Source: Pararge aegeria (Eukaryota > Arthropoda > Insecta > Lepidoptera > Nymphalidae). From it: DNA of 64,000 nucleotides. The notes below the pieces were generated by a model. That model saw nothing but the letters and a program-made list of their open reading frames with translations, did no database searches and had not been told where the DNA came from. Positions 59,184 to 64,000 of this stretch are shown here, in pieces; position 1 is the first letter of the stretch, and each line of letters opens with the position of its first letter. The stretch covers positions 18,742,001-18,806,000 of the forward strand of contig NC_053189.1 in NCBI RefSeq assembly GCF_905163445.1, given 5' to 3'. The translations under genes were made by a program, and so were the position numbers.

Positions 59184-61465
59184 CCACGCCCGTCGGCAGT
59201 CCGTGCGACGTGCGGAAGCTCGCAGAGATCCCACTGAACTTAACTCTTAAACCTCGAAGCATGGAAATGTGACAAAATTTTCGAAACTGGAGAACTCTTG
59301 TGGGAGACGCGACAAATTTATCTGGAAGGTTGTGAGAAGATTCCGAAAACCTTCGGAAACGTGGTGTTTGCGAAAAATCTAGGACTTATCTTACTACCGA
59401 TAAATATTGGAAGTTCAAAAAATATGGTGGGAAAGTTCGCACGCACGTAGACTGCTCGCTCGTTGGTCCGTAACCGTAGTGGTGTTTGTCGAGCCGCTAT
59501 TAAGTTGGGCGCTTCGTCAGCTTTTAATCGTAGTGTCAATCGATTTTAATTTGATTTGTCGATTCAATTGTTTGTTTTCTTCTAATCGTTCAGAATTTTT
59601 TCATTTATTTTGTATTTTTATAAATACTTGTATATAAAGTATTTTTAAATTATGTATTGTTACTTTTAACATATTTTGTATACTCTCCTTTATAATTTTG
59701 TGTGCAAATAAATATTGACTTAATTTCGAGCCTTGAGCGGAAGTGTTAAAGCTTAAAATGGTTAACTTGAATACTTTCACTCAGGGCTGTATATATGTAT
59801 AATTGACTGATTTAGTGTTAAGATTATTTAATGTAAAAATTTAGATTTGTGAAATCAGAGCCACTATTTTTCAAATAGGCTGAAATCCGTATACTATAGT
59901 AACCTGTGCCTAACGTTAGAAAAATTTTAACCATTTTGAAGGTGCCTTTAGTTTAGGCTGTCCAGAATTATATAACTTTTAAACGTTTTAAATGAAAGGC
60001 TTTTAAATGTAATCCAAAGTGAATTTTATAGTGTTTTAGTAAGATTTATAAAATTGTAAAATTACAGTATAAAATGCTGTTTTTAACTAGCTTGTTAAAT
60101 TGATTTTAGAATATACAGATCAATGTTAAATGATTACAAATAAATTATATTCAATATACGAATGAAATTTCATTTCATATTAACATTTACCAAGCACTTG
60201 GCATATCAAAGCTAAAATAGCGACAGCCTGATATATAACTTGTGGACGGAACTTCCTTGTTTAGAATGCATTCTCAGAGTGAACTTCCTTGTTTAGAATG
60301 CATTTTCACAGGTAGTTCTGATACATGAGACAGCCTAGAATTTACTTAAAGTACCGGAATTTCTCACCTGTGCCCATATAATTGCATGGACGTGGAGTTA
60401 CAGAACGACCATGATACTCGTGTTGCTGCGAGCGAGAGAAATTCTACAGTAGTAGAATATACTTTTCTGGCTCGCATTCTATAAGTTTATTTCCATTCAT
60501 ACACATGTATAAACATAGTCAGCATGCCCTGTAAGGGCCTTCACTGAAGGCCATACGTTGCAAAGGTCAGATCTTTTAAGTTTTTCAATTAAAACAAGAC
60601 TAATTCTCAACTGTAACCGTCAGTTTGCAGCCACTTGGGAGTGCGATCAATCAGTCGACTTTTAATTCGAACCCGAAAGGAATTTTGTACTAAATAATGT
60701 ACTTATTATAGAAATAGTAGGTTGTTATGGTATACATTGAAACAAAACAATTTCAGTAGTATAATTTTATTATACTATTTATTGCTCTTACGCTATATGT
60801 ACATAGTTAAGTTTCATCGTAGCCCCGACCCCATCCCGGGTTCCTGGATGGCCTTCAAACCGCGTGACAAACACGTGACACATGCTGTTTTCACTATGGG
60901 CTTAGGAAAAGTATACTTAGTATCTGAGTGTAGTAAACACTACTCGTTTATTGATAAAACTGAAAAGCTTTCTTGAAATGAATATAAGGGTATTCTTATA
61001 TCGGAACGTAGCCTAGCTCGCTAGCTTACCTATTCTCTGGCATTTTTATCTAAATCAACGGCCACGCAATATAATATAGCCTTTATATATATAACTAAAC
61101 AGAAGTATTGTATAAACAATATTTTGGTTATAAAGAATATTGCTTTTGTTGTCCGCAAGAGATTGCTTCAGCAATAATACCGCTTTTAAATACCAATGTT
61201 AGTGAAAATATTAATTTGCTGTATTTGTGTTGTTTTTAATATATTTGTGTGCAATAAAAATGCAACTATATGTAAAATATTGCTGCACCTGAATATAAGT
61301 TATAGCCGTGGCTGCTATTTAAAAAGTTTGTTCTTTAGTTATTTTTAAGCTCTACTAGCATAGTGGAGTTGGGCGCTCGGTTGGCGCAGCCGGTGACTCG
61401 AAGCGGCCGTAACGTCGCCGGGTCCGGGCGGGAAGGTGCCAAACTCGGGCCGCCGCGTAGCGCCG
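59184..61465. other. CPEB 3' UTR and convergent spacer to CDC16
   Basis: AT-rich. Candidate CPEB poly(A) signals are AATAAA near 59707, 60137 and 61253, so the 3' UTR could run from 0.5 to about 2 kb. Pumilio-type TGTATATA words occur near 59630 and 59787. A 32-bp direct duplication lies at 60249-60308. On the minus strand AATAAA words near 60776 and 60947 could end CDC16, so the two 3' UTRs may overlap. Confidence 0.5.
60249..60308. repeat. 32-bp direct duplication in the CPEB 3' flank
   Basis: 'gaacttccttgtttagaatg' followed by 'cattctcagagt' is repeated immediately, with the second copy drifting to 'cattttcac'. Confidence 0.8.
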
Positions 61466-62341
61466 TCAGTCGAAGCTCATGCTCATCTCGGAGGCTTCCG
61501 GCGACGCGCGCTCGGGCGCCGCGATGTCGACGGCGGGGAACGCGAACTGCGGGATCTCCTCCTCTGTGGAGCGCAACACCAATGAGCCGCGTGTCGATGT
61601 CATCTATGCGACTGACTTTCTTAATAGCGTTGGACGGACCGAGCAGATTGAATTGGGAATAAAGTCCTTCTAATTGACCTTCGGCGCAGCGCTATGGTAT
61701 AATTGCATGGTCTGTCCCAGCTCGGACGATTTGGGAATTAATGATTTCAGAGTTTTCTGTGGTCTTGTCTGGTGGAGAGTTCGGCGTAACCAGTTACCAC
61801 CCTACCGATATAAACATGCCACCGAGTGATGTACAATTCCGGTATGAAGCCACCTTGAAATCGTTTTTTTTTAATATTAAACCATTAGTTTCCACAGATT
61901 AGTTTCTCAGTATGTATATACCACGGACAAAGAAATTAGGAACCTTTGAACGAATGAAGAATGCTTTCCAACATTATCTCATACGTCTAACTGGATGTTT
62001 TTAAACCCCAATTTTCTTAGTCCCCTAGAACAGATCCATTGCCGTCTAGCACAGTAATACTTACCAGTTAACGCCGCGTCAAGCCTATCAACGATGGCAT
62101 CCAGTAGTGCCAAGGCCACCACGTGGTCCGGGTCCCTGGCCAGCGCCGCGTGCAGCGCATCCGCCGCCTCGGTCTCCCTGCCCAGCAGTGCCAGGCACAG
62201 GCCTCGCGCTGCCAGCGAGCCAGCTTTGGCCGGTCGTAATGCCAGGGCCCGTTCGTGCCAGCGAAGCGCCTCCGCTGGGTTACCCAGCGCGCGGCTCGCG
62301 TGGCCCAGGGCATCCAACGTCGCGGCCCAGCACGGCGCCAA
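61466..62341 (-). CDS. CDC16: Anaphase-promoting complex subunit CDC16/APC6, last two coding exons (5' part outside window)
   Basis: Minus-strand exons 62341-62065 and 61563-61466 (TGA). The first encodes tandem TPR units: LDALGHASRALGNPAEALRW, HERALALRP, SLAARGLCLALLGRETEAAD and ALHAALARDPD. These align by eye with the last TPRs of CDC16 (LGHVCRKL..YAEAL..H.QAL). The terminal exon is joined by phase 1 at a CAG acceptor at 61566-61564, giving LTEEEIPQF and ending EASEMSMSFD, like the Ser/Met-rich acidic tail of CDC16. CDC16 forms the TPR arm of the APC/C ubiquitin ligase that drives mitotic exit. The acceptor at 61607 next to an ATG would shift the frame and was not used. The upstream intron contains a solo LTR. 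All preceding exons lie beyond position 64000. Confidence 0.8.
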
Positions 62342-62482
62342 CTGTACCAGGAAATGGCAGCAGAAAAAACATTAATCGTGCGGTTTAGTAGACTTTACAT
62401 GACCTTGAGAAACCGCCGGCTGCGTCATATTTTAGCTTTTACGATACAAACGCGCAAGTCGGTTGACTCACGCACACTTGCA

Positions 62483-63529
62483 TGAGTAAGAAAATAGGGC
62501 ATTACAGCAATTTATCTATGAATAATGCCGATTATTATATTAAAAATATCATCAAACCATCGTTTGTATACTCATTGACAGTGTTTTAAAAATAGAATAA
62601 TGCCCTTCACTATACTATCAAAGAAAAGTATAGGATCTATGGCGGTGCCGCGAGATTGACAAGATCGATGGGCGGGAAAGAAAAGATAGTACAGATTTAA
62701 ATTAACTAATTGAGAAAAAGAAAAGTATGGTGAGAAAATGTTACAAATACATTATTTAAAATAAAAACGATATACTTAATGAAACATTTTTGTGAAGGAA
62801 CAAGTGTTGTATTATAAGTACTGTTGTTTGAGTGGTTGGAAGTTGTTGGTACTATGATGGTACCCGATGGATGATGATGGATCAGACAAGTATATCTCTA
62901 TCCGTATCCTTTGGGTTATTTTGTTATCATATATGGAGCCGTAGCGTCATTTTATACAGACAGTATTTGTAGCAGAGGTTGCTCTATGCAAACAACTTGT
63001 TCCAAAAGTCCTGGTTTGACCTATCTTATATGTCTTGTATGAAAGGGCCTAGCGTTATAAATAATGTTGTAATTGTGTTTATAAGTCTTGTTTTAATTGA
63101 TTGAATAAAAGAGCAACGGTAGTGTTTCTTGCCAGTGGTCTTCTCTGACGAAGACTGCATTCCGAACTGGTAGAAGAGTAATTGCAAGGAATTGTAAATA
63201 TAAATTATACAGAAGCTTAATATACGGTATTAGAGTCGGATCAGTTGTTCTGTTTTACTCCTTGGGGAGACAGGGTGAACCCTGTCTCCCAGCAACACTG
63301 CTCTAATGCAGTTTGGTCGGCTTTAATTATATCATTTATAAAATTAATACCATTTATATAATACTTAGTATGAAATAAATAAGTAAGGAAGAATAACATT
63401 CATGAGAAAACATACTTACTTCTAAAAACTAAGTATTTGGCTTCTATAATACTATTTATTAATGAAACATCTAAGTGCCATCCTGAACTTGAAGATAATA
63501 CCTGGCCACCATTACTTATTTTTTTAGCA
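62483..63529. mobile_element. Diverged solo LTR of the same family
   Basis: Reads colinearly with the 1039-bp LTR at 31014 over nearly its whole length, with many substitutions and small indels (about 1047 bp; begins tgagtaagaaaataggg, ends tttttttagca). No internal sequence follows. A target duplication is not clear (tgca before, catg after). It lies in the CDC16 intron upstream of the TPR exon. Confidence 0.8.
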
Positions 63530-64000
63530 CATGCATCAGTAAATGAATTTCTAACGCTTGAAGTTTTGCTAGCACCGTAAATTATAAAATTTACTTGAAT
63601 AAAGTCGGTATTATAATATCATCTTTACAATATATCGAAGTAGAGTGCTGCGTTGTTAAGGGTCGAGTTTGAGCGCAGATGTCTCGAGTATTCCGTGTCG
63701 GATCTAAGAAAAGGTATTGAGTTTTTTGATAACAAAATCTGATTATCGGAGTTCAATACAGTTCTGACCACTTATTTTTTGGATCAAAAATGTCTGCCGT
63801 ACCTTGTTCTTAATGCAACAATGTTTTCATGGTTTTTAGAATCACCTTCATTTATTAATTTTACCGTTTGCATGGTTTTCAGGGTGACAAGCTATTAAAT
63901 TAATCCAGTTCACATATTCTTTGCATTCATCAATTACTTATAACAGTCCACTGCTGGACTAAAGGCTTTCCCACAGGCACGGTTTGCCCACAATCAAGTT

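Noticed and set aside
61607..61680. Upstream extension of the CDC16 last exon
   Set aside because: The acceptor at the ATG would shift the phase relative to the TPR exon, and an in-frame TAG lies just before it.

Overview
The window is animal nuclear DNA, almost certainly from a lepidopteran and perhaps a nymphalid butterfly. Genes are split into short, often very GC-rich exons inside AT-rich introns. The repeats match the lepidopteran pattern: a tRNA-derived SINE resembling butterfly Metulj elements, a second SINE with a TGATG-type tail, CR1/Jockey-like LINE remnants carrying a FADDTS reverse transcriptase box, RTE 3' ends, a pogo-like MITE and other foldback elements. The species is inferred from repeat style only. 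No prokaryotic genes, rRNA, CRISPR array or functional tRNA gene was seen. All gene models were built by hand from splice sites and reading phase.

Layout. (1) 1-18682, plus strand: the 3' part (23 exons, about 1026 codons) of a large alpha-helical repeat protein, best explained as the autophagy tether EPG5. (2) 20293-23827 and 26888-37360, minus strand: two complete tandem paralogues of the peroxisomal membrane protein PEX11G/PEX11C. Each has four exons with the same phases, but the sequences have diverged strongly. Intron 2 of the second copy holds a nested insertion: a 4.2 kb LTR retrotransposon with two apparently identical 1039-bp LTRs and no coding capacity, sitting inside a MITE. (3) 38140-46610, plus strand: SMG8, the regulator of the SMG1 kinase in nonsense-mediated mRNA decay, with 12 exons. 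(4) 49370-59183, plus strand: a CPEB1/Orb-type cytoplasmic polyadenylation element binding protein with two RRMs and a ZZ zinc domain in 13 exons, one intron of which appears to be GC-AG. (5) 61466-62341, minus strand: the last two coding exons of the anaphase-promoting complex TPR subunit CDC16/APC6, which continues beyond the window. A diverged solo LTR of the same family as the large retrotransposon lies just upstream of the CDC16 exons, in its intron.

The genes are unrelated housekeeping and regulatory loci and do not form one pathway. EPG5 and PEX11 act in organelle turnover and division, SMG8 and CPEB in mRNA fate, and CDC16 in the cell cycle. EPG5/PEX11G-1 and CPEB/CDC16 are convergent pairs. 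PEX11G-2 and SMG8 are divergent across 0.78 kb. The most notable points are the tandem PEX11G duplication, the nested and apparently recent non-autonomous LTR element whose LTR carries a LINE-like segment, a 105-bp foldback family with one end next to an EPG5 splice acceptor, and the inferred GC-AG intron in CPEB.
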